Positions 1 through 6,084 of a DNA stretch of 35,817 nucleotides are shown piece after piece. Positions within the stretch are counted from its first letter, which is position 1, and every line of letters starts with the position of its first letter. Under the pieces are notes generated by a model. It did no database searches and was not told the DNA's origin. It was given only the letters and a program-made list of their open reading frames with translations. The stretch is from Flavobacteriaceae bacterium (GTDB lineage: Bacteria; Bacteroidota; Bacteroidia; Flavobacteriales; Flavobacteriaceae): contig PBJR01000004.1 of the NCBI GenBank assembly GCA_002721175.1, positions 1 through 35,817 of the forward strand. Direction: 5' to 3'. Both the position numbers and the translations under genes were made by a program.

Positions 1-81
1 AATACTTAAAACACTCATTGCAAATGCAAGCTCAAGAGCTTAAAAAAGTAAACTTTCTCAAGCGACAGAACTTTTCCTTAG

Positions 82-156
82 TCGGGATGACAGGATTTGA
101 ACCTGCGACCACACGGCCCCCAGCCGTGTACGCTAACCGGACTGCGCCACATCCCG
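82..156 (-). tRNA. tRNA-Pro (anticodon GGG)
   Basis: Read on the minus strand this folds as a cloverleaf. The acceptor arm is CGGGATG paired with CATCCCG, the anticodon stem CACGG/CCGTG encloses the loop CTGGGGG (anticodon GGG, Pro), and the T arm contains GGTTCGAATCC. The discriminator base is A. The next genomic bases are CTA, so the CCA end is not encoded and must be added by tRNA nucleotidyltransferase. It marks one edge of the accessory-looking stretch that ends at tRNA-Ala. Confidence 0.96.
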
Positions 157-198
157 AATAGTGCGCAAATCTATTTAAATTCTGGGAAATAAAATAAA

Positions 199-225
199 AA
201 ATTTAAGACAATAAATTTAAGACAA
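199..225. repeat. Two-copy 14-nt tandem repeat
   Basis: The 13-mer AAATTTAAGACAA occurs twice (199-211 and 213-225), separated by a single T. It lies between the stop codon of acr3 and tRNA-Pro. It is probably a small local duplication; I see no function. Confidence 0.6.
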
Positions 226-235
226 CGGCCAATAA

Positions 236-1282
236 TTAATCTTTGATTCCTTTAAAGAATTTTTTCCTTAACCAAAAAGAAACACGAACCAATAAAATTA
301 ACGCTGGGACTTCAACCAGCGGTCCTATAACCCCTGCAAAAGCTTCCCCAGAATTTAAACCAAAAACTCCAATTGCCACGGCTATCGCTAATTCAAAATT
401 ATTCCCAGCTGCAGTAAATGCAACAGAAGCTGTTTTATTATATTCCGCCCCCATTAATTTTGTTAAAATAAATCCAATAAAAAACATTAAGGTGAAATAT
501 ATAAGTAAAGGTATAGCTATAATCACGACATCCATTGGTATCTCGACAATGAGTTCTCCTTTCAACGAAAACATTACAACAATAGTGAATAGTAAGGCCA
601 TGAGTGTAAGTGGAGAAATTTTTGGGATGAAATAATCCGAATACCACTTTTCCCCTTTAAGTTTCACTAAAATTAAGCGAGATAAAATACCCAAAGCGAA
701 AGGGATCCCAAGATAAATCAAAACACTCTCAGCAATTAGATAAATCGAAATATCAACAATCGCTCCTTCAAATCCAAAATGGGGCGGAAGAATAGTTATG
801 AAAATCCATGCATAAAAACTATATGCAAAAACCTGAAAAATACTGTTTAGGGCAACAAGTGCTGCGCCATATTCACTACTCCCTTCAGCCAAATCGTTCC
901 AAACTAGAACCATCGCAATACAGCGAGCCAACCCTATTAAAATGAGCCCTACCATGTATTCAGGATGATTGTTTAAAAATGTGATAGCCAGAACAAACAT
1001 TAGAATAGGTCCAATAACCCAATTTAGAAAAAGTGAAATGGATAAAATCTTTGTATTATTGAATACTTTAGGTAATAAGGAATAATTTACTTTGGCTAAT
1101 GGTGGATACATCATAACTATAAGACCAATAGCAATCGGAATATTAGTAGTGCCGCTACTCATCATATTGATTATGTTTGACATTCCAGGAAAAAAGTATC
1201 CTAACGACACCCCTATAACCATCGCTAAAAAAATCCAAATGGTTAGATTTTTATCTAAAAAACTTAATTCTTTTTTGCTCAT
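236..1282 (-). CDS. acr3: Arsenite efflux permease, ACR3 family
   Basis: This is an inner-membrane exporter that removes arsenite made by arsenate reduction. The 348-aa length and about ten hydrophobic segments fit the ACR3 branch of the bile/arsenite/riboflavin transporter superfamily. The diagnostic stretch [16 protein letters not shown] (about residues 117-132) carries the conserved Cys (C121) required for arsenite transport in characterised ACR3 proteins. A second conserved helix region, [17 protein letters not shown], lies near residue 290. The ATG start is 3 nt downstream of the arsC stop, so the two genes form an operon with arsC first. No arsR repressor is present next to it. Function is inferred from family membership; confidence is high. 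Confidence 0.93.
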   Translation of the reverse strand: MSKKELSFLDKNLTIWIFLAMVIGVSLGYFFPGMSNIINMMSSGTTNIPIAIGLIVMMYPPLAKVNYSLLPKVFNNTKILSISLFLNWVIGPILMFVLAITFLNNHPEYMVGLILIGLARCIAMVLVWNDLAEGSSEYGAALVALNSIFQVFAYSFYAWIFITILPPHFGFEGAIVDISIYLIAESVLIYLGIPFALGILSRLILVKLKGEKWYSDYFIPKISPLTLMALLFTIVVMFSLKGELIVEIPMDVVIIAIPLLIYFTLMFFIGFILTKLMGAEYNKTASVAFTAAGNNFELAIAVAIGVFGLNSGEAFAGVIGPLVEVPALILLVRVSFWLRKKFFKGIKD

Positions 1283-1285
1283 AAT

Positions 1286-1900
1286 TTATATTTTAATATT
1301 TGAAAAAACATATTTTAATTCCGCAGCAATTTCAAGACTGCGCTCTAAATATTTTCTTTCCTCTTCTAGTGTATTATCAAAAATTTTGGGATCTTCATAA
1401 GGCAACGAAATGCGAGATTCTGCTCCAGGGATTAGTGGACAATTAGTGTCGGCCCTGGCGCAAGTTAAAATTGCAGCAAAATCTGTTTTAGGGTTAATAG
1501 GATGGTTTAAGAGTTTAGAGAAACTGAGAACAGGCGAATGATTCAAAGCAAATTTAATATTGTGAGCTGTACTGAAATCATTTGCATTAGTTTTTATTTC
1601 AAAACCCATTTTATCAAAAGTTCGGATAACCATCGGATATACTGAGGTTATTTCAGTTCCGCCTGAAAAACAAAAAACACTCGAAATTCCAAAATAATAT
1701 GAAAATGTTTGAGCCCATATTTGAGCCATGTGACTCCTTCTAGAGTTGTGGGTACATATAAAATTTAAATTTATATCTTTCTTAGCTTTGTATCGGTTAT
1801 TGATATACTCTATCAAAGGAGATAATAAGCTCCGACGATCTTTGCCTAGGGAGCTCAAATCTAATTGATCTATTGTTGTTTTCAATGCCTGATAAATCAT
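1286..1900 (-). CDS. arsC: Arsenate reductase / low-Mr protein-tyrosine-phosphatase family
   Basis: The 204-aa cytosolic protein has the phosphatase P-loop CX5R as CTHNSRR at residues 49-55. This is the arsenate-binding loop in thioredoxin-coupled ArsC and low-molecular-weight tyrosine phosphatases. The DP motif with general-acid Asp appears as YEDPKIFD near the C-terminus, and Cys residues in FCFSGG and RADTNCP could serve in the disulfide relay. It is longer than the roughly 130-aa pI258 ArsC because of an N-terminal helical extension of about 40 residues. It lies immediately upstream of acr3 and supplies arsenite to the pump, which argues for arsenate reduction rather than protein dephosphorylation. 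The ATG start is the first in frame. The upstream intergenic region is shared with a divergent small membrane ORF. Confidence 0.88.
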   Translation of the reverse strand: MIYQALKTTIDQLDLSSLGKDRRSLLSPLIEYINNRYKAKKDINLNFICTHNSRRSHMAQIWAQTFSYYFGISSVFCFSGGTEITSVYPMVIRTFDKMGFEIKTNANDFSTAHNIKFALNHSPVLSFSKLLNHPINPKTDFAAILTCARADTNCPLIPGAESRISLPYEDPKIFDNTLEEERKYLERSLEIAAELKYVFSNIKI

Positions 1901-1918
1901 AAATTATTCTTTCCTAAT

Positions 1919-1934
1919 TTAATTTTAAAATTAA
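1919..1934. promoter_or_regulatory. Perfect 16-bp palindrome upstream of arsC
   Basis: TTAATTTTAAAATTAA is a perfect palindrome in the divergent intergenic region, 19 nt upstream of the arsC start. Its position suits an operator for an unlinked regulator. In DNA this AT-rich, such palindromes also arise by chance, so the call is tentative. Confidence 0.25.
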
Positions 1935-1997
1935 TTAACTATTTAAGAACAAAAAAAATTAAATATTAAAAAATTGTAAATATATTGCTAAATAAAT

Positions 1998-2198
1998 ATG
2001 GGAAAAAAATTACATTTTATAGTTTGGACAATCTCTCTGGCAACCTCTATATTAATTGGGCTGGTTAACTTCAAAGAGGACTGCTTTTGCAAGCTTTTCC
2101 TTGTTGAAAATAATGTCGTCGCATTGATTATATATAGCCTTCTCATATCGACTGTGATATATACGGGGATTTGGTTCTGCAGAAAAGAAAAAGTTTGA
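1998..2198 (+). CDS. Small two-helix membrane protein, unknown function
   Basis: This is a 66-aa hypothetical protein with an ATG start. Two hydrophobic segments (about residues 6-22 and 40-58) are separated by a short loop holding a Cys pair (KEDCFCK); a third Cys follows the second helix (FCRKEK). The basic C-terminus suggests a cytoplasmic tail. It is divergent from arsC with 97 nt between the starts, so it could share regulation with the arsenic genes. The Cys residues could bind a metal or metalloid, but that is inference only. I do not recognise a family. Confidence 0.6.
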   Translation: MGKKLHFIVWTISLATSILIGLVNFKEDCFCKLFLVENNVVALIIYSLLISTVIYTGIWFCRKEKV

Positions 2199-2207
2199 GT
2201 TAGACAG

Positions 2208-2327
2208 TCACTTCTTTCTTAAAAAAACACCCAATGGTAAAACTATTAATAAAGCATATATATTAAAAAGTAGTCCAATTAAAGGAATGATAATAATCAA
2301 AATAATAATCCAATTTTTATTTTTCAT
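2208..2327 (-). CDS. 39-aa single-helix membrane protein (not in ORF track)
   Basis: An ATG-started ORF on the minus strand reads MKNKNWIIILIIIIPLIG..., followed by more hydrophobic sequence and a basic end LRKK before TGA. It would make one long or two short membrane helices. It is convergent with the 66-aa ORF (9 nt between ends) and divergent from the 163-aa ORF. The positive-in ends and uninterrupted hydrophobic core look like a genuine mini-membrane protein. AT-rich DNA readily codes for Ile/Leu/Phe runs by chance, so confidence is moderate. Confidence 0.4.
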   Translation of the reverse strand: MKNKNWIIILIIIIPLIGLLFNIYALLIVLPLGVFLRKK

Positions 2328-2390
2328 TTACTTACATTTTTTTAAATTTACTATAATTTTTAATTAATATTAAAAAATTGATATAGAGTT

Positions 2391-2882
2391 TTGTCAAAAA
2401 AAAGAGACATTATAAAAGATGAAAAGGAGTTAATTAATTTATTAAAGCTAATTAATTCAAGGTCAAAATCGCTCTCAATAAAAAAAAGAGAAATAACAAA
2501 AACAATTCGGGGGCTTAAAAATCAAGAAAAAAAAATAAAAAAGGAGCTTAAAAGCTTGGAGAAAAAAAATAAATTCATTGTTTCCATTGGTTTAGATAAA
2601 CGCTGGGCGACATACAATTGTATAGTTAAATACCAATCATTCCATTTTAGTTTTTATTTGGGTAAAGAAAAGAAAATAAAAAAATTATTACAACAATTTT
2701 ACAGAGAAGATCTTCGAGACAAGAATATGAAATTTATTAATACTCAAATTAAAAAGATAGTCCGGTCCGTTGTGCCAAATTATCTAAAAAAATACAAATC
2801 GAAAAACAAACTAAAACTTGACAAGATTATATCGCTATATCTCACTAGTGGAGAGTGGGACTATTGGAGTGAGTCTTATTAA
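2391..2882 (+). CDS. Lysine-rich coiled-coil protein, unknown function
   Basis: This is a 163-aa hypothetical soluble protein. Residues 1-62 are charged and helix-forming with heptad-like spacing (a likely coiled coil rich in KK, KE and EK). Residues about 65-95 look like a small beta-rich segment (IGLDKRWATYNCIVKY, FHFSFYLGKEKK). The remainder is again basic and helical, ending WDYWSESY. The start is TTG; the upstream frame has a TGA four codons earlier and no ATG, so TTG is the only reasonable start for the full reading frame. Strong basic charge would fit nucleic-acid binding, but no recognised motif supports it. Confidence 0.6.
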   Translation: MSKKRDIIKDEKELINLLKLINSRSKSLSIKKREITKTIRGLKNQEKKIKKELKSLEKKNKFIVSIGLDKRWATYNCIVKYQSFHFSFYLGKEKKIKKLLQQFYREDLRDKNMKFINTQIKKIVRSVVPNYLKKYKSKNKLKLDKIISLYLTSGEWDYWSESY

Positions 2883-2903
2883 TTCATGTCAAAATCAAAT
2901 TAA

Positions 2904-2999
2904 TTATCGATAATTGAAAAGTATTCTGTTCTTTTTAAATATTGAATAAAAAACAGTTAGAATACATGCTGTAAAAATTACTATTTTAATTATTTCCAT
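2904..2999 (-). CDS. 31-aa membrane peptide (not in ORF track)
   Basis: The minus-strand ATG ORF reads MEIIKIVIFTACILTVFYSIF then KKNRILFNYR and TAA. It has one hydrophobic helix and a basic tail, the layout of small single-pass membrane peptides. It lies 24 nt downstream of the 72-aa membrane ORF, so the two could be co-transcribed. It is too short to assign, and a chance ORF cannot be excluded. Confidence 0.35.
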   Translation of the reverse strand: MEIIKIVIFTACILTVFYSIFKKNRILFNYR

Positions 3000-3023
3000 A
3001 TCAAAGTCGTTACGTTTTCCCTG

Positions 3024-3242
3024 TTATAAAAAATTTAAAAAACCATTAATCCATAAATAATAACACATGAAAATTCCAATAATAATACCCGTTACAGAAC
3101 CAATTATTTTCCCCTTTTTAATATTAATTTCTTTGCTCTCCCTCATCAAATATTTTGGAACAAAAGGACGCATGATAGATACTAATAATGCAAAAGCTGC
3201 GATAACACAACAAATAATAAATATGTAATCAAACCCCTTCAT
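3024..3242 (-). CDS. 72-aa two-helix membrane protein, unknown function
   Basis: The ATG start gives a 72-aa protein with two clear transmembrane helices: residues about 5-25 (FIICCVIAAFALLVSI) and 45-70 (IIGSVTGIIIGIFMCYYLWI). They are separated by a charged linker (RESKEINIKKGK). No family is recognised. It is one of several consecutive short membrane ORFs on the minus strand, downstream of the RidA-like lipoprotein gene by 38 nt. Confidence 0.6.
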   Translation of the reverse strand: MKGFDYIFIICCVIAAFALLVSIMRPFVPKYLMRESKEINIKKGKIIGSVTGIIIGIFMCYYLWINGFLNFL

Positions 3243-3280
3243 TATAAAAAAAATTAATAAAATAAGATTCTAATTATTTA

Positions 3281-3727
3281 TTAATTTCTAATAGCTAAAC
3301 ACTCTATTTCAATTAAAGCTCCCAATGCTAATCCACTACCAGCAAATGCACTTCTTGATGGTAGCATTGAGCCTTCAAAAAAAGATTTGTAAGCTTTACT
3401 CATTGAAGGCCAATCGCTAATATCCTTTAACATACAAGTACATTTAAATATATCTGATTTGGATCCTCCCATTTTCTTTAATACAGATTCAATGTTTTCA
3501 AGTGCTTGTAAAGTTTCAGCCTCAATTCCTCCGCCTACAACTTCACCGTTTTCAGATGTCCCGATTTGTCCTGATACATAAATTATATCATTAACTATCG
3601 TTGCTTCAGAGAAAGGATACTCGTTTGCAAGATGTTCAGAGCTATTGAAATATTCGATCTCTTTTTTTAAAGTTTGAGATTCTTTGCAACCAAAAATAAA
3701 AACTAATAGTATTAATACTTTTTTCAT
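3281..3727 (-). CDS. RidA/YjgF family protein with lipoprotein signal
   Basis: This is a 148-aa protein. Residues 1-14 form a signal with a lipobox ending FIFGC, so it should be lipidated at Cys14 and act outside the cytoplasm. The remainder is a full-length RidA domain: YVSGQIGT (about 50-57), the trimer core TLQALENIESVLKKMGG, and PSRSAFAGSGLALGALIEIE. Arg125 and Glu141 correspond to the substrate-carboxylate-binding Arg and active-site Glu of enamine/imine deaminases. Cytosolic RidA hydrolyses reactive 2-aminoacrylate made by PLP enzymes; a periplasmic or outer-membrane form must have another substrate, which the sequence does not reveal. The neighbours are small membrane ORFs and give no pathway hint. 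Confidence 0.88.
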   Translation of the reverse strand: MKKVLILLVFIFGCKESQTLKKEIEYFNSSEHLANEYPFSEATIVNDIIYVSGQIGTSENGEVVGGGIEAETLQALENIESVLKKMGGSKSDIFKCTCMLKDISDWPSMSKAYKSFFEGSMLPSRSAFAGSGLALGALIEIECLAIRN

Positions 3728-3754
3728 TTTAATTTACCGATACACTTGTTCTCC

Positions 3755-3859
3755 TTAGCCTTGAACGAAACCTAAAATAAAGCCTGTAAAAAAAATTAGA
3801 AATACAGTTACAATCAAAGTAAAATAGGTAAATATAATTATTTTTTTAAGTCTTCTTTT
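3755..3859 (-). pseudogene. Start-less membrane-peptide frame, possible decayed small ORF
   Basis: The minus-strand frame from 3859 to the TAA at 3755 reads KRRLKKIIIFTYFTLIVTVF followed by LIFFTGFILGFVQG. That is a convincing positive-then-hydrophobic membrane peptide, but it has no ATG or GTG; the only TTG would remove half of the helix. A short ATG frame (MKKIFCLLS, then TAG) lies just upstream in another frame. It may be a decayed or frameshifted small ORF, use an unusual start, or be chance. Confidence 0.25.
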
Positions 3860-3892
3860 TTAAGTTCTAGCTAAGCAAACAAAATATTTTTT

Positions 3893-4066
3893 TCATTTTT
3901 TTTTCTTTGAATATAATTCATAAGCAATAGCTAAGCATAAAATTGAAATACCAAACATATTTATGGCTTCGGCATACATTATCCACATTCCGTTGTAGAT
4001 GCCAAAATAAGCATTACTAAGTAAACTAATTATGAGTGTAATGTAAAAAATATACCACTTTTTCAT
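3893..4066 (-). CDS. 57-aa two-helix membrane protein, unknown function
   Basis: The ORF track starts this frame at a TTG (4123), but that overlaps the separate 49-aa ORF. I place the start at the internal ATG at 4066, giving MKKWYIFYITLIISLLSNAY and onward, which has the expected basic N-terminus followed by a helix. A second helix (MFGISILCLAIAYELY) ends in a poly-Lys tail. The upstream 49-aa ORF stops 13 nt before this ATG, which suggests a small operon. The family is unknown. Confidence 0.55.
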   Translation of the reverse strand: MKKWYIFYITLIISLLSNAYFGIYNGMWIMYAEAINMFGISILCLAIAYELYSKKKK

Positions 4067-4079
4067 TTTGTAAATTGTG

Positions 4080-4229
4080 TTATTTTCTTCTTTTAATTTT
4101 ATTGTGTCTAGAGTAATACTCAAGGGTGTTGTCTTTGTTTTCTTTACTTCGAAAATAAACTTCCCATATTTGAAGAATTATATATGTTAAAAAAACACAA
4201 ACCCCTAATATATACATTGCTATAATCAT
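4080..4229 (-). CDS. 49-aa single-pass membrane protein (not in ORF track)
   Basis: The ATG ORF on the minus strand has an N-terminal membrane helix (MIIAMYILGVCVFLTYIILQ) and a polar, basic cytoplasmic-type tail of about 28 residues ending HNKIKRRK, then TAA. The tail is encoded by the same DNA that the ORF track used as the N-terminus of the next ORF. The helix-plus-tail layout reads as the more natural protein. It has no detectable family. Its position upstream of the 57-aa ORF suggests co-transcription. Confidence 0.5.
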   Translation of the reverse strand: MIIAMYILGVCVFLTYIILQIWEVYFRSKENKDNTLEYYSRHNKIKRRK

Positions 4230-4323
4230 AGTGATTTTTATTGTCTTTTGTCGACTTGTTAGTTTATCCCCACAAGTTAAGAAAACTTTTTAAAGCTGAG
4301 TAGCTTTAGTGTATTGTGAAAAC

Positions 4324-4359
4324 AACTAAAAGCTAATGTCTATCAAAAGTCTTTTAGTT
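4324..4359. repeat. 9-bp inverted repeat upstream of tRNA-Ala
   Basis: AACTAAAAG and CTTTTAGTT form a perfect 9-bp stem with an 18-nt loop, followed on the plus strand by TTTATT. It has terminator shape, but no plus-strand gene ends just upstream. It sits in the roughly 200-nt gene-free gap between the 49-aa ORF and tRNA-Ala, where I see nothing else. Confidence 0.4.
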
Positions 4360-4436
4360 TTTATTAGATTTGAGGTGTTCTTTTAAATTGTTTGAAAATT
4401 AAATGTTTCAAAACCTAATAAGATAAATCAAGTAAT

Positions 4437-4510
4437 GGGGATGTAGCTCAGTTGGCTAGAGCGCTTGACTGGCAGTCAAGAGGTCGGCGGTTCGAGTCCG
4501 CTCTTCTCCA
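4437..4510 (+). tRNA. tRNA-Ala (anticodon GGC)
   Basis: The sequence gives a complete cloverleaf: D arm GCTCAGTTGGCTAGAGC, anticodon stem CTTGA/TCAAG with loop CTGGCAG (GGC, Ala) and T arm GGCGGTTCGAGTCCGCT. The acceptor stem GGGGATG/CTTCTCC contains the G3-U70 wobble pair, the identity element for alanyl-tRNA synthetase, and one T-T mismatch. The discriminator is A, followed by CTA rather than CCA. Confidence 0.96.
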
Positions 4511-4543
4511 CTAGTGTCACCGCTACACTACGTAAGTTTAATT

Positions 4544-4572
4544 AAAGCCCACCAATAGGTGGGTTTGTTTTT
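4544..4572 (+). terminator. Rho-independent terminator after tRNA-Ala
   Basis: CCCACC and GGTGGG form a 6-bp stem with an AATA loop. The stem is extended by AAA/TTT across a bulged G and is followed by GTTTTT. A smaller hairpin (TAGTGT / ACACTA, 4512-4530) lies between it and the tRNA and may help define the tRNA 3' end. Confidence 0.7.
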
Positions 4573-4704
4573 AGTTAGTCTTTGATTTAATTACAAGTTT
4601 AGAAAATTTCTTGTAATCAACTACAGAAACTTGAATCATTCAGAATCCAGTACTGTATTATGAAGAGCAAACTAAAAAATAATATTAAAACAATTTTAAA
4701 ATAT

Positions 4705-4712
4705 TAACTTTG
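4705..4712 (+). promoter_or_regulatory. Bacteroidetes-type -7 box upstream of queD
   Basis: TAACTTTG matches the Bacteroidetes -7 consensus TAnnTTTG, 35 nt upstream of the queD ATG. No good TTG box is seen at the usual distance upstream, so this is a partial match. The rest of 4573-4747 shows no other feature. Confidence 0.4.
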
Positions 4713-4747
4713 TTAAACAAACAACTTATGCCCTCTGCATTGAAATT

Positions 4748-5200
4748 ATGTCTAAAATAAGAATAACAAAAAGATTTACTTTTGAAACTGGCCATGCGCT
4801 TTTTGGCCATGATGGAAAATGTAAAAATATACATGGCCACAGTTATTCTTTATTTGTTACTGTTTTGGGAAGACCAATCTCCGAAAGTAGTAATCCGAAA
4901 TTTGGAATGGTTATGGATTTTTCCGACTTAAAAAAAATCGTAAAAGAAGAGATCGTAAATCCTTATGATCATGCAACGGTTTTTAATAAAAATTCACCTC
5001 ATTTAGAACTTGCAAATGATCTAAAAAAAAGAGGTCACAAAATTGTACTTGTTGAATATCAACCTACTAGCGAAATGTTAGTAATTGATTTTGCTGAAAA
5101 AATTAAAAGTTTACTGCCAAAAAATATTGAACTTTATTCACTTAAGCTTCAAGAAACGGCAACATGTTATGCAGAGTGGTATGCAAAAGATAATGAATAG
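4748..5200 (+). CDS. queD: 6-carboxy-5,6,7,8-tetrahydropterin synthase family (QueD/PTPS)
   Basis: This 150-aa enzyme belongs to the 6-pyruvoyl-tetrahydropterin synthase fold. QueD converts 7,8-dihydroneopterin triphosphate to 6-carboxytetrahydropterin, an early step of queuosine tRNA modification. The zinc ligands are His16 (FETGHAL) and His29/His31 in CKNIHGH; Cys25 in the C-x3-HGH motif is the catalytic cysteine typical of QueD. PTSE (about residue 116) and LQETATCYAEW near the C-terminus are further family motifs. It starts at ATG and is followed 6 nt later by lpxH, with which it probably forms an operon. No queC or queE lies in the window, so the exact pterin product rests on homology. 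Confidence 0.9.
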   Translation: MSKIRITKRFTFETGHALFGHDGKCKNIHGHSYSLFVTVLGRPISESSNPKFGMVMDFSDLKKIVKEEIVNPYDHATVFNKNSPHLELANDLKKRGHKIVLVEYQPTSEMLVIDFAEKIKSLLPKNIELYSLKLQETATCYAEWYAKDNE

Positions 5201-5206
5201 TATTTT

Positions 5207-5974
5207 ATGATTGAAATTAAAGTTCCTAAGGGAAAGCAAATTTATTTCACCTCTGACCACCATTTTGGAGCACCATCAAAAGACGCTTCTAAGCCTAGGG
5301 AAATAAAATTCATTAAATGGTTAGATCAGATAAAAAAAGATGCCGATGCACTTTTCATAGTTGGTGATCTTTTCGATTTCTGGTTCGAGTACAAGTATGT
5401 CATTCCCAAGGGATTTACAAGGGTTTTAGGAAAGCTTGCAGAGCTAAGTGATCAAGGTGTTAAAATCCACTTTTTTGTTGGTAATCATGATATGTGGATG
5501 AAAGGTTATTTAGAACAAGAAATAAGCATGAGAGTATACCTTAAACCACAACAATTCAAACTAAACAACAAAATATTTTTTATTGGTCATGGGGATGGCC
5601 TTGGTCCAAATGATAAAGGCTACAAACGACTCAAGAAAATCTTTACAAATTCATTTTTTAGGTGGGTCTTTAGATGGATACACCCTGACCTGGGGGTTAG
5701 ATTAGCACACTATATGTCGTTAAAAAGCAAGTTGATCTCAGGCAGTGAAGATCTAAAGTTTTTAGGTGATCATGAAGAATGGCTTGTTAAATATTCAAAA
5801 AGAAAATTAGAAGATAAGCATTACGATTACTTTGTTTTTGGCCATAGACACCTTCCCCTTAAAATTGAAATACCGCCAAAGTCAACTTATGTTAATTTAG
5901 GTGATTGGATAACACATTATACCTTCGGAATATTTGACGGTGAAAAGTTTTTTTTAAAGGAGTTTGAAAACTAA
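5207..5974 (+). CDS. lpxH: UDP-2,3-diacylglucosamine diphosphatase
   Basis: This is a calcineurin-like metallophosphoesterase of 255 aa. The dimetal-site motifs are complete: SDHHFG (Asp17, His19), GDLFDFW (Asp54), GNHD (93-95), GHGDG (His128) and GHRH (213-215). GDLFDFW and the lid-region residues between GHGDG and GHRH are typical of LpxH. The enzyme splits UDP-2,3-diacylglucosamine to lipid X plus UMP at the inner face of the inner membrane in lipid A synthesis. It follows queD by 6 nt; that pairing reflects operon placement rather than a shared pathway. Confidence 0.9.
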   Translation: MIEIKVPKGKQIYFTSDHHFGAPSKDASKPREIKFIKWLDQIKKDADALFIVGDLFDFWFEYKYVIPKGFTRVLGKLAELSDQGVKIHFFVGNHDMWMKGYLEQEISMRVYLKPQQFKLNNKIFFIGHGDGLGPNDKGYKRLKKIFTNSFFRWVFRWIHPDLGVRLAHYMSLKSKLISGSEDLKFLGDHEEWLVKYSKRKLEDKHYDYFVFGHRHLPLKIEIPPKSTYVNLGDWITHYTFGIFDGEKFFLKEFEN

Positions 5975-6084
5975 TAAATATTTACTTATTATTAATTATT
6001 TGTAACGGAAAAGTAAATTTATTTGTAAAGAGCAATAATAATTAAATCAAAATAAATACCTTAGAGTCATTAAATAGTAAATTA

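Noticed and set aside
28-41. Palindrome AAGCTC-AA-GAGCTT downstream of tRNA-Pro, considered as a terminator
   Set aside because: The loop would be only two bases, and the T-run lies on the wrong side for the minus-strand tRNA; on the plus strand it is followed by A residues.
243-635. Plus-strand 130-aa ORF opposite acr3
   Set aside because: It is antisense to a clearly conserved transporter gene and has no recognisable features; the same holds for 438..647 (-) and 1092..1400 (+).
4437-4530. tRNA-Ala 3' end plus hairpin as an integration (att) site of a genomic island
   Set aside because: No integrase gene and no direct repeat of the tRNA 3' end was found in the window.
4573-4747. preQ1 riboswitch upstream of queD
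   Set aside because: I could not find a short C-rich hairpin with the A-rich tail and conserved aptamer bases; only a partial -7 promoter box is visible.
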